Of a DNA stretch of 64,000 bases, positions 8,592-15,501 are shown in pieces. The stretch comes from a virus. Made by a program: the position numbers and the translations under genes. Position 1 is the first letter of the stretch; each line of letters starts with the position of its first letter. A model generated the notes under the pieces. The model searched no databases, was not told the origin of the DNA, and saw only the letters and a list, made by a program, of their open reading frames with translations. The DNA is taken from the IMG/VR virus record IMGVR_UViG_3300036760_000306, positions 52,458 through 116,457 of that record; one strand, given 5' to 3'.

Positions 8592-8942
8592 ATGGACAAG
8601 GATCTGGACCGCTGGAATCGCAAACAAGCGGCATACCGTCGTAGAAAAGCCCTACAAGAGCGGGCCATCAATCATTTGGGCGGTAAGTGCCAGATTTGCG
8701 GTTACGCCAAGTGCCTGGCAGCCTTGGACATGCACCACACCGATCCTATGGGTAAGGACTTCAACATCTCAGCGGGCTTGACCTCGTGGGAACGTGTTCT
8801 ACCTGAGCTGGAGAAATGCGTGCTTTTGTGCTCAAACTGCCATCGGGAAGTCCATGATGGGCTTCACCCCGGGTATCTCGAACTCGATGGTGTTTGGGGT
8901 TCTAGGTACGACACCGAACTGGAAACCGAGGACCTTCATTAG
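8592..8942 (+). CDS. HNH endonuclease
   Basis: A 116-residue protein with a basic N-terminal helix and a zinc-supported HNH fold: CQICG, the catalytic MHHTDP around residue 48, and CSNCHREVH near residue 80. Such stand-alone phage HNH enzymes act in homing or packaging. Its stop adjoins the ARD start (TAGATG). Confidence 0.85.
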   Translation: MDKDLDRWNRKQAAYRRRKALQERAINHLGGKCQICGYAKCLAALDMHHTDPMGKDFNISAGLTSWERVLPELEKCVLLCSNCHREVHDGLHPGYLELDGVWGSRYDTELETEDLH

Positions 8943-9377
8943 ATGCTTGCCTATTGGTTGAATGCTCAAGAGTGCCTGGATCTCCCGCTTGCTGAACTGC
9001 GGCGGAACGGGATTGTGTACGAGTCGATTCCTGTTCAGGACCCTTGGCCACATTTGAATCGAATCAAAGCGGAGCATGGGTATGTGGCTGAAGACCTGGT
9101 GGACTTGAACGCGACTCGACCGGACTTCGAGAACCTAGGCCGAGCGTTCAAGCGTGAACACTCTCACGAAGAAGATGAGGTCCGCTTCATCGTCTCAGGG
9201 AATGGCACTTTCGACATCCGGTCAAACGACGACTGCTGGATGCGAGTTTGGGTTGAGCCTGGGGACCTGATCATCATCCCGGCTGGCCGTCACCACCTGT
9301 TTCATTTGACCAGCGAAGGCATCGAGGCCATCCGGCTGTTCAAGAACGAGGCGGGTTGGGTGCCTAGCTATCGTTAG
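8943..9377 (+). CDS. mtnD: Acireductone dioxygenase-like cupin (ARD)
   Basis: A 144-residue cupin matching the ARD family of the methionine salvage pathway, which oxidises acireductone to the 2-oxo acid precursor of methionine. The metal ligands are visible: H73, H75 and E79 in EHSHEEDEVRF, and a His at 117-118 in AGRHHLF. Length is slightly short of bacterial ARD (~180), missing part of the C-terminus. Paired with the HNH gene; no other methionine-salvage gene is in the window. Confidence 0.8.
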   Translation: MLAYWLNAQECLDLPLAELRRNGIVYESIPVQDPWPHLNRIKAEHGYVAEDLVDLNATRPDFENLGRAFKREHSHEEDEVRFIVSGNGTFDIRSNDDCWMRVWVEPGDLIIIPAGRHHLFHLTSEGIEAIRLFKNEAGWVPSYR

Positions 9378-9787
9378 CGACCCCAGCTAAGCCTAGCTGA
9401 GTACGACATCGTTACCACTATGTCGTAAGCTTCCGATGGATCTTGAGTTGAACCCATGAAAGAAGCGGTAACGGTAACGTACCAACCGCCTTTTGAGAAC
9501 GGAATTTCAAAGGTCCATTGTTTGCCGCTGGTCAGGCTGGGCGAATTTCTGTTGCTATAGTATTCTGCCCGGTAGTTCTGGATGGGGATCCCAGCAGCAG
9601 AGAGTCTGTCGAAGATCGCTGTAATCGGCTTCCAGTCGCTATCTCTGTGGACCCCGCTTGTCCCCGTCTGGGTAAGCTTCCTCAAGTAGGTTTCTGCCCG
9701 AGCCCTGGTCAAGCCTTCTAGGCCCTGATCTTGAGCTTGCAGGTAACGGAGGGCTACTTTTTGAGTGGTAGGGTCCATGTACACCAC
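9374..9787 (-). CDS. Hypothetical protein with RYL motif
   Basis: 137 residues; the N-terminus KVALRYLQAQDQG resembles the recurring VAxRYL peptide. The middle is mixed alpha/beta and the C-terminal half (WTFEIPFSKGGWYVTVTASF) is beta-rich. It shares 4 bp with the convergent ARD gene. Not recognised. Confidence 0.6.
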   Translation of the reverse strand: MVYMDPTTQKVALRYLQAQDQGLEGLTRARAETYLRKLTQTGTSGVHRDSDWKPITAIFDRLSAAGIPIQNYRAEYYSNRNSPSLTSGKQWTFEIPFSKGGWYVTVTASFMGSTQDPSEAYDIVVTMSYSARLSWGR

Positions 9788-9805
9788 TGTCGGGACAACA
9801 ATGCC

Positions 9806-10648
9806 TTATTTCTGAACAGTGCTGACCATCCCCAGGGGCTCATCCGAAAGCTCGAACCGCATCACCTGCTCGAACCCGACCGGGACTCGCAGGAATGGCC
9901 CATCGAGGTACAGGGTGGCGTCGGTCGTGAGGCTGGTGAACGTGAACTTGTCGCCCAGCCAGACCAAGGAGCCCGTTTCGGTTTCGGAGCAGACCTCACG
10001 TAGGACGGTCTGGAGCTGCTTTGAGAGAAGAGGCAGCACTTTACCGCCCGAGGACCTGATAGCCCCTGTGGAGCCCGCCCCGGTGCCCACCCAGAGCCCT
10101 GAGCAGGCGTAGCGAATCTTCCCCGGGGGTGCAATCCGGGTCATGGCCGCCGGACACGTGTGGCTGAACAGGGCCTCATTGAGCACCCGGCGGCTCACCA
10201 CTTGCTTGCCCACCGTCACGGACATCCTGGGGATCCAGGTGACCTTGCGGTCCTCCGATAGCGCCTTCTTGAGCGCCTTGGTCAGCAGGTGCTTCTTCTC
10301 GAAGATCTGACAGAAGCGGCCCTTGCTGAATACCGGGTCACTGTTGATCGCGAACAGGAAGGCCTTTGGGCCAATGTTGTGGCTCGCCGACAAGACCGTG
10401 CCATCTCCGCCCACGGTAATCACGAGATCCCCGTGACCCGCTTTGAACCTCTGCCCAGCACCTTCCACGACCCAAGGCTTCACCCCGAGTTCAGACAGAA
10501 CCGCGATGGTGAGATTCACGGTACGGACGTGACGGGCGTGGGAGCCCTCCATGCGGATCCTCGATACCTCGCTGAGCTTACCAAATTGGGCACGGTTTAG
10601 GCGGTATTGCTCCCAGGTGGACTGCTTCTTGACGAGGATGACTCTCAC
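9806..10648 (-). CDS. nadK: NAD kinase
   Basis: A 280-residue enzyme that phosphorylates NAD+ to NADP+. It shows the GGDGT motif (residues 80-84), the NEALFSH loop corresponding to the NE motif that binds substrate, and a Gly-rich GTGAGSTGA segment; length is normal. The GTG start overlaps the stop of a 17-residue leader ORF as GTGA. NAD kinase is rare in phages; with the NAD+ salvage operon at ~30 kb it suggests control of the whole pyridine-nucleotide pool. Confidence 0.88.
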   Translation of the reverse strand: MRVILVKKQSTWEQYRLNRAQFGKLSEVSRIRMEGSHARHVRTVNLTIAVLSELGVKPWVVEGAGQRFKAGHGDLVITVGGDGTVLSASHNIGPKAFLFAINSDPVFSKGRFCQIFEKKHLLTKALKKALSEDRKVTWIPRMSVTVGKQVVSRRVLNEALFSHTCPAAMTRIAPPGKIRYACSGLWVGTGAGSTGAIRSSGGKVLPLLSKQLQTVLREVCSETETGSLVWLGDKFTFTSLTTDATLYLDGPFLRVPVGFEQVMRFELSDEPLGMVSTVQK

Positions 10649-10698
10649 CAGAACCGCTTTTCAGGGGCCTTCTCAGCCTTTGCTTCGATTTCGTCCAC
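10645..10698 (-). CDS. 17-residue ORF coupled to NAD kinase
   Basis: GTG preceded by AGGAG at 5 nt, encoding a charged Glu/Lys peptide, with its TGA overlapping the nadK start. The good ribosome-binding site and overlap suggest translational coupling; nadK has no equally good site of its own. Confidence 0.45.
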   Translation of the reverse strand: MDEIEAKAEKAPEKRFW

Positions 10699-10699
10699 T

Positions 10700-10933
10700 T
10701 CAGCTCCTACGTGTAGAACCAAAACCACCCTGGAAGAGCGCGTTGGGGTGCAGTTGAACACCGTCAAGTAGGAGGGGTTTTCGGTCGGGCATGATCTTGT
10801 AGACGGGAAGCCCGAGGTGAGCACGCAGCGAGGTCATCTCGGATGCCGCTTTGCTCACGGTGAAGTGCGTGATTTCAGCGTCCCCTGACTTACCAGGGGA
10901 CAGGATATCGACCATCTTGGGGAACAATGTCAT
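10700..10933 (-). CDS. Hypothetical small protein
   Basis: 77 residues, alpha/beta, not recognised. It is the first gene after a strong phage promoter whose 9-mer lies exactly 5 nt before this ATG, and leads into the coupled leader/nadK genes, so it may head the nadK transcript. Confidence 0.65.
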   Translation of the reverse strand: MTLFPKMVDILSPGKSGDAEITHFTVSKAASEMTSLRAHLGLPVYKIMPDRKPLLLDGVQLHPNALFQGGFGSTRRS

Positions 10934-10938
10934 GCCGA

Positions 10939-10966
10939 TACCACACTTGGACTCGGGAAAACTCTA
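10939..10966 (-). promoter_or_regulatory. Phage promoter, class A
   Basis: Minus strand: TAGAG, 14 nt, AGTGTGGTA, 5 nt, ATG. Same architecture as five other sites in the window; drives the 10700-10933 gene and probably nadK. Confidence 0.7.
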
Positions 10967-11395
10967 GGCTTTGGTGACGATTTCACCAGACGACACCAAG
11001 GTTGCCTTCCCCATCAAGGTCTTGTTGTAGACGACCCGCCGGTCCCCATTCGAGGGGATGTCGAAGAAGAAACTATGCGCGTCCGTGCTACTGCGGAACA
11101 CATCATAGACGATTCGAGGCGTACCCTCGCCGCATCCTAAAGCCTCTGCAACTTTCTGAAGGAGATCCGGTTCCTGCTGTAGAACCGACTTGCGTTCCTC
11201 CAGGCAGAATTGCCACTCGTGGGAGTGGCTAGCCGACCTGAAGGCATACATAATTTCGTAGAGCTGGCCCTCAACTCGGACCAAAGAGCCGGGCTGCCAC
11301 CTAAGCTTAGGCGGTTTGCCCGTTTGCACCGCCATGCGGCCTCTACCTTCGGGACCCCGAAGGGTCATCATAGGGGGCAACTGAATCTTTTTCAT
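10964..11395 (-). CDS. Hypothetical protein
   Basis: 143 residues. The central part (KLRWQPGSLVRVEGQLYEI) looks like a small beta-barrel; the rest is unrecognised. It starts right after the stop of the basic 46-residue protein (TAGGATG). Confidence 0.6.
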   Translation of the reverse strand: MKKIQLPPMMTLRGPEGRGRMAVQTGKPPKLRWQPGSLVRVEGQLYEIMYAFRSASHSHEWQFCLEERKSVLQQEPDLLQKVAEALGCGEGTPRIVYDVFRSSTDAHSFFFDIPSNGDRRVVYNKTLMGKATLVSSGEIVTKA

Positions 11396-11396
11396 C

Positions 11397-11537
11397 CTAC
11401 GAGTGCTCTACCAGCTCTTTACGGAGCCGATCTTTCATTCGGCGCTTGCGCCGGTCACGCATCACTCCAGCCTTACGGCCACGAGCGATCACAGCAACCG
11501 AGTTACGAACCTCATTGCTCTTTACTTTGGTTGCCAT
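11397..11537 (-). CDS. Very basic 46-residue protein
   Basis: A small protein with about 16 Arg/Lys residues (RGRKAGVMRDRRKRRMKDR), predicted to bind nucleic acid. It shares the local motif EVRNS with the zinc protein immediately upstream. ATG follows the upstream stop by 4 nt; the next gene follows immediately, so this is an operon member. Confidence 0.6.
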   Translation of the reverse strand: MATKVKSNEVRNSVAVIARGRKAGVMRDRRKRRMKDRLRKELVEHS

Positions 11538-11541
11538 GCCG

Positions 11542-11913
11542 TTACCACACGTCAGCTGGCGCTTTCGCTGCGTCGCGTGCTGCGATTTCTGCGATGTAGC
11601 GATCTGTATCGCGTGTCCTGATCGCTGCGCAGAGGCGCTCTACCTCGCGACACGCCTTCGACGCCGCGCTCTGACAGGCGTCTCGATATGCCCGCGCATC
11701 CGCGAGCTGCGCCTCAAGCGTCGGCTCATCCACGGTGGGCGCAGTCCGCACATTGCGGCTGTTCCTGACCTCGCCGCTCTTCATACGCCGAAGGCCGAAC
11801 AGCTTCGCGGGCTTCCATTTTCCGCAATCGGTACACTGAAACTTGGCATTGGTCAGCACGACCTTGCCGGTGCGGTGGCGTACCGTTGTGTTCACATCTA
11901 CATCTTTGCTCAT
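11542..11913 (-). CDS. Zinc-finger protein with coiled-coil tail
   Basis: Start at the ATG preceded by AGGAG (5 nt), giving 123 residues. Residues ~30-45 contain CTDCGKWKPAKLFGLR, half of a ribbon common in phage proteins whose second Cys pair is missing here, followed by an Ala/Arg-rich helix likely to coil. Function unknown. Confidence 0.65.
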   Translation of the reverse strand: MSKDVDVNTTVRHRTGKVVLTNAKFQCTDCGKWKPAKLFGLRRMKSGEVRNSRNVRTAPTVDEPTLEAQLADARAYRDACQSAASKACREVERLCAAIRTRDTDRYIAEIAARDAAKAPADVW

Positions 11914-11936
11914 ACTATCTCCTAGAGTCTCGGGGT

Positions 11937-12140
11937 TCAAAGCTTAGGATCTTTGTCCTCATTTCGGATCTTAGCGAGGTCAGCAAGCATCGTTCGGTAC
12001 CCGTGGACCCGACCCAAAAAGTACATGCCCAAAAGCGGCACCAGAAACACAGGCACAAGATGGAAGCCGCCTATTCGTACCCCAGCCGCCACCAACGCTA
12101 CAGCGGGGACACAGTACATAAAGTCAGAGAAGGTTCGCAT
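11937..12140 (-). CDS. Small membrane protein
   Basis: 67 residues with two hydrophobic segments (residues ~8-22 and ~27-43) and a charged C-terminus, so a double-spanning inner-membrane protein is likely. Not recognised. Confidence 0.6.
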   Translation of the reverse strand: MRTFSDFMYCVPAVALVAAGVRIGGFHLVPVFLVPLLGMYFLGRVHGYRTMLADLAKIRNEDKDPKL

Positions 12141-12146
12141 CTCTAT

Positions 12147-12824
12147 TCACGACCCCGGTGGTGGGCTCATACGCTCCAATTCCGTGATCAGCCTCCGGAT
12201 GTTCTGACGAGCCTGGGCCTCGAAGCGGTCCTGGAAGTACGGAGTCAGGAAGATACTTCGCTTGGCCAATAGGCCCTCAAGGAACGCTTTGCGGCCGACC
12301 TTGACTTGCTCCATGGTGTACTTTTGGAGAAATTCCTTGATGATGTTCTGGTCGTTCCAGACCGCGATCTCCCAACGGGGTTCCCCGAAGCTGGCGATGT
12401 CGCAGTCCATGAGCAGAGCTGTTGGGAACGCCACGTCCTCGAATTCTAACTTTCCGTGCTTGGCCGTGGTCAGAATCATCTTCTCGGCCTCCTGGTACTC
12501 TCCGATGTGCGCTATTTGAGATTGCAGAAACCAAACACTGTCTTGCTCGTTCCCCGGCGATCCTTGGGTTGTGTAGATCACATCGTGGAACAAAGCTGCA
12601 ATGCTCATTTCCCGTTTACACTTAGGAGTGAGATAGACCGGCCGATCATTGAACACATCATCGCAACAGTGGTTGACCCAACTCAGAACCGCCAAGGCGT
12701 GGTTCCAGTCGTGGTAATGCCGGTGGGGCTCCTGGTACTTGGCCTTGACCTGATCAAGACACGGGAGGTCGTGGAGACTCGCTCGGGTCAAGATGTGGGT
12801 TTCTTCTGCGGGTGTGAAGTGCAT
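12147..12824 (-). CDS. HD-domain metal-dependent phosphohydrolase
   Basis: A 225-residue HD-superfamily protein. The metal-binding pattern is clear: HYHDWNHA (residues ~35-42), ALFHDVIY (~76-83) and NEQDS. It resembles YpgQ/YedJ-type stand-alone hydrolases acting on nucleotides; the true substrate is unknown. A role in nucleotide pool control is inferred. Confidence 0.8.
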   Translation of the reverse strand: MHFTPAEETHILTRASLHDLPCLDQVKAKYQEPHRHYHDWNHALAVLSWVNHCCDDVFNDRPVYLTPKCKREMSIAALFHDVIYTTQGSPGNEQDSVWFLQSQIAHIGEYQEAEKMILTTAKHGKLEFEDVAFPTALLMDCDIASFGEPRWEIAVWNDQNIIKEFLQKYTMEQVKVGRKAFLEGLLAKRSIFLTPYFQDRFEAQARQNIRRLITELERMSPPPGS

Positions 12825-12826
12825 GG

Positions 12827-13027
12827 CTATTTAGTTACCGCAAGATGTCTGCGATCCTTTAGAGGTTCACGTCGCCAAGAGTTGAGGCTACTAGAGCAAC
12901 CCTCTCCAGCATACTGCGCTTCCCTGTAGCGAGCACCCTCGGCCCCCGGAAGTAACATAAGCTTGCAGACATGCCGAGTCCCGTTCCAATCTAACTCTGG
13001 ACATAGTGGTTGCTTTGGGCGCTTTCT
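12827..13027 (-). CDS. Small Cys-containing protein lacking a start codon
   Basis: This frame, directly after the TGA of the 13028 gene, encodes a protein-like sequence (CPELDWNGTRHVCK, then CSSSLNSWRREPL) of a type I have seen as a separate small phage protein. No ATG, GTG or TTG opens it early. The available ATG (13031, overlapping the upstream stop as ATGA) is in another frame that makes a poor 46-residue peptide. Either one base is wrong near 13015-13030, or the protein is made by frameshift or UGA readthrough. Confidence 0.45.
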   Translation of the reverse strand, partial: RKRPKQPLCPELDWNGTRHVCKLMLLPGAEGARYREAQYAGEGCSSSLNSWRREPLKDRRHLAVTK

Positions 13028-13636
13028 TCATGCTTTTAGCTTCCAATCGTTGTCATCCCACGGGCACTTCCCTGCCAAAATAGCAACCCATTCAGTTTCG
13101 GTTGGAATCCGCCACGTCCCTTCGGGTTCAGAGCTGGTGTCTTGCGGGTTCTCCCAAGATCCTGGACCCCAGACGTACTTGCCTTCCCAGACCAAGATTC
13201 CGGCAGACGGCGGTTTGAGTCCCAGATCGTCAATATGCGAGAACCCTGCCTCCTCCATTTCAAAACGAATGTGACCGCCAACGCCCCACAACACGACCCC
13301 TTCGGATCCGTTGCTAGCCGCGACAACCAGTGATGGCTTGCTGAAGTCGTAGTCGCCCCAAGGCGGTTCCCGTGGTGTGTCGTTGAAGCCGAAAGTCATC
13401 CCTCCTCCGTTCATATTTAGATCTTTTGCCCCGCTTTCTTGTGAGCCCAGCACGCGGGGAGGCGTATGCGCTTTCTTGTGCGCCCAACACGCAGCGATTG
13501 CTTCGGCGCGTGTGGCGTACCAAATACGGAGGTATGGGATGTAGGGGTATTCCACGCTCGGTGTATCCATTGTCCAAGTGTCGATCGCTACGCGGACGAG
13601 GTACCCATCCGGCGGTTCCGACTGTGTTTTGCTCAT
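13028..13636 (-). CDS. Hypothetical protein
   Basis: About 202 residues from MSKTQ. Mixed beta sequence with many Trp, Tyr and Gly, no cysteine motif, and a WRIPTETEWVAILAG C-terminal helix. Not recognised. The stop overlaps an ATG as ATGA. Confidence 0.6.
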   Translation of the reverse strand: MSKTQSEPPDGYLVRVAIDTWTMDTPSVEYPYIPYLRIWYATRAEAIAACWAHKKAHTPPRVLGSQESGAKDLNMNGGGMTFGFNDTPREPPWGDYDFSKPSLVVAASNGSEGVVLWGVGGHIRFEMEEAGFSHIDDLGLKPPSAGILVWEGKYVWGPGSWENPQDTSSEPEGTWRIPTETEWVAILAGKCPWDDNDWKLKA

Positions 13637-13645
13637 GGTTCCCAT

Positions 13646-13996
13646 CTATTCCCCAAACAGAGCCTTCTTGAGGGCCGCCTTGGCCTCGGGGTTGCTGTCG
13701 ATGGCGGGCCCGAATATACACCGGAGCTTCTCTCCAAGATAGGCCATGTCGTGCCCCTCGCAGGGCAACGCTACCCCTGAGTGCTCGTTGATCAGTTTCG
13801 GGTCGATGCCCTGCTTAGCTGCCGCGTCCAACAAGTCCACGTACTTGCCCATGAGCCCGTTGAATTCGATGAAGGCGTGTGCCTCGCTTCCGACCTTGGC
13901 CACGAAGCACATCCAGTAGAACTGCTCGTTCAAAGACCGCAGCGTCTGGATGATCTCCGGCTTGTGCCGGACCACTTCATCGTCAGCGTTTTGCAT
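13646..13996 (-). CDS. Hypothetical helical protein
   Basis: 116 residues from the ATG preceded by GGAG (4 nt). Helical, with the conserved-looking segment AHAFIEFNGLMGKYVDLL that I have seen in phage proteins of unknown function. It overlaps the tail of the upstream gene by 14 bp. Confidence 0.65.
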   Translation of the reverse strand: MQNADDEVVRHKPEIIQTLRSLNEQFYWMCFVAKVGSEAHAFIEFNGLMGKYVDLLDAAAKQGIDPKLINEHSGVALPCEGHDMAYLGEKLRCIFGPAIDSNPEAKAALKKALFGE

Positions 13997-14255
13997 AGGG
14001 CTCCGTGTCTTGTAAATGATCCCATACAGTGCGGGTAACCGGCGTGTTGGGACTGAAAAACCAACATGAAATGGAGTCATCTCGGGTTCCAAACCCATGG
14101 GCTTCCGCGCATAACGCCATATCCATGATCCCGGCGTACAAACAAACCCGTCCAAGAACCCAGCGACTGATTCGAGACTGGGGTCCGAACAGAAGACTCG
14201 ACGCATTCAGGAGAGGCAACCATAGTCGCAGCAAACGTCGAGCTTTAAACAACAT
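13983..14255 (-). CDS. Small protein carrying a WDHL C-terminal peptide
   Basis: 90 residues; TAGGAGT sits 4 nt before the ATG. The N-terminus is basic and hydrophobic (FKARRLLRLWLPLLN) and could insert in a membrane. The C-terminus RTVWDHLQDTEP matches the peptide that ends several unrelated proteins in this window. Not otherwise recognised. Confidence 0.6.
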   Translation of the reverse strand: MLFKARRLLRLWLPLLNASSLLFGPQSRISRWVLGRVCLYAGIMDMALCAEAHGFGTRDDSISCWFFSPNTPVTRTVWDHLQDTEPYAKR

Positions 14256-14276
14256 GGTAACTCCTATGTGAAGCGG

Positions 14277-14558
14277 TCACCCTGAGATGCTCTGCATGAT
14301 GCGGGTGAAGCCTTCGAGACAACGGGCCCTGGTGGCCAGCACCTTCTCGAACAGCGTGGGGCTCTCAGCCTGAGCGATCTCCAACAGCCGCTGACCCGCG
14401 AGATGTGCGATGATCGAGGGCTGCTCCTGTTCCGTGTACTGCAACGCTGCCCGGAGGATGGAATCAACCACAAGCTCGTCAGCTTGAGCTTGCCAGTGGC
14501 TGAAGGGCTTGCCGTTGAATCGCTTACGCTTGCGGATGATCTCGTGAAACTGGTTCAT
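14277..14558 (-). CDS. Hypothetical helical protein
   Basis: 93 residues, all-helical, not recognised. Follows the DUF932 gene; a GC-rich hairpin lies between them. Confidence 0.6.
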   Translation of the reverse strand: MNQFHEIIRKRKRFNGKPFSHWQAQADELVVDSILRAALQYTEQEQPSIIAHLAGQRLLEIAQAESPTLFEKVLATRARCLEGFTRIMQSISG

Positions 14559-14573
14559 AGGACACCTAAACGA

Positions 14574-14598
14574 GGGAGGCCGGAAGTGCCGACCTCCC
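14574..14598 (-). terminator. Possible terminator or processing hairpin after the DUF932 gene
   Basis: Inverted repeat of 10 bp with one mismatch (GGGAGG..CCTCCC) and a short loop, followed on the minus strand by a weak T-rich stretch (TCGTTTAG). Termination may be partial. Confidence 0.35.
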
Positions 14599-14612
14599 CC
14601 GTCGGTTGAAGG

Positions 14613-15335
14613 TCAGTTGGTGAGGCTCACGAAGTAGTCGTGGGCCTTGGCGTGGCGGTCGATGACCGTGGCGGGGCTGCCCTTCTTGAGGCCTTCCGTG
14701 ACCGCGTTGTAGAGGCCCCAGATGTTCCGATCCGAGAACTCCACGTGACGGGGAGTTTCCCAGTCCCCGAAGGCCACCGATGCCTGGTGAGGCGTCAAAA
14801 GGCCCTTGCCCATCGCGACACCCAGCAGGGCGTAACCACGGTCCTTGTGGCAGCTCTTGGCCTTCATGGCCTCGACTTCATGCTGGACCTTCTCGAAGCT
14901 CTGCATTGCCGTGCCGACCTGTTCGAGTACGAGGCGCTGAAAGTCCTCCCAGACGTTCGCAGTGTTGCGGCGGACCACCCGGAAGGCATCGCCCGAGAAG
15001 CAGAGGTTGTCGCACACGAAGACGTTGGCTCCGCCGACCAGACCGAGCGCAAGGCTCTTGTCGTAGGACTGGCGCATGCCGATGCTCAGACCCTTCTCGG
15101 AGTCGCCTGTGTCCAGGGTGATGCGGCCGAACAACTGGCTGCCCGCCTTGTTGAGGCCGTAGGACTCGCTCTTGACCTCCAGGCCAAGGTGCTCCCGTGC
15201 GGTGTCACGCAGGAAGTTGATGGCGTCGCCGTACGAGACAGGCTTCCAGGTGTCGGTCGCCTCGGGGGGCGTCACGGCCATGACCTGGGCCAACGTCGTC
15301 TGTTCCGAACCACAATGCAGGATGAGACCGTTCAT
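14613..15335 (-). CDS. DUF932-family phage protein
   Basis: 240 residues resembling the DUF932 family found in phages and plasmids, with the conserved ALGLVGGANVFVCDNLCFSG segment. Biochemical function is unknown; members often sit near DNA metabolism genes. It is the first minus-strand gene after a divergent intergenic region, so it is probably transcribed from 15.36-15.48 kb. Confidence 0.75.
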   Translation of the reverse strand: MNGLILHCGSEQTTLAQVMAVTPPEATDTWKPVSYGDAINFLRDTAREHLGLEVKSESYGLNKAGSQLFGRITLDTGDSEKGLSIGMRQSYDKSLALGLVGGANVFVCDNLCFSGDAFRVVRRNTANVWEDFQRLVLEQVGTAMQSFEKVQHEVEAMKAKSCHKDRGYALLGVAMGKGLLTPHQASVAFGDWETPRHVEFSDRNIWGLYNAVTEGLKKGSPATVIDRHAKAHDYFVSLTN

Positions 15336-15501
15336 TTCTTGCTCCGTCGTTGTCTAGGGTTGAGTTACCTAACTACTACACCGATGAGAGGCGAAACTCC
15401 AGACCTAATTGCAAAAAAGATGGTCCCGATTACGTGGGATCGGTCAAAACTACGAAATCACAGGCAAAATAGTTGAGAAAGATTTGGTGTAGGTGGGCGG
15501 T
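15336..15501. promoter_or_regulatory. Divergent intergenic region
   Basis: 166 bp, A-rich, between the DUF932 gene (-) and the deoxyribosyltransferase-Nudix gene (+). On the plus strand GGTGTA (15486-15491) lies 10 nt before the ATG. A TACACC copy at ~15378 suits minus-strand transcription. No ORF is apparent. Confidence 0.5.

Noticed and set aside
11521-11545. GTGTGGTA 5 nt before ATG 11537
   Set aside because: It resembles the promoter 9-mer but is formed by the end of the upstream gene (TGG TAA) and lacks the TAGAG block; probably coincidence.
14640-15476. 278-codon plus-strand frame opposite the DUF932 gene
   Set aside because: Arg/Val/Gly-rich composition and no motif; the minus-strand gene is recognisable.
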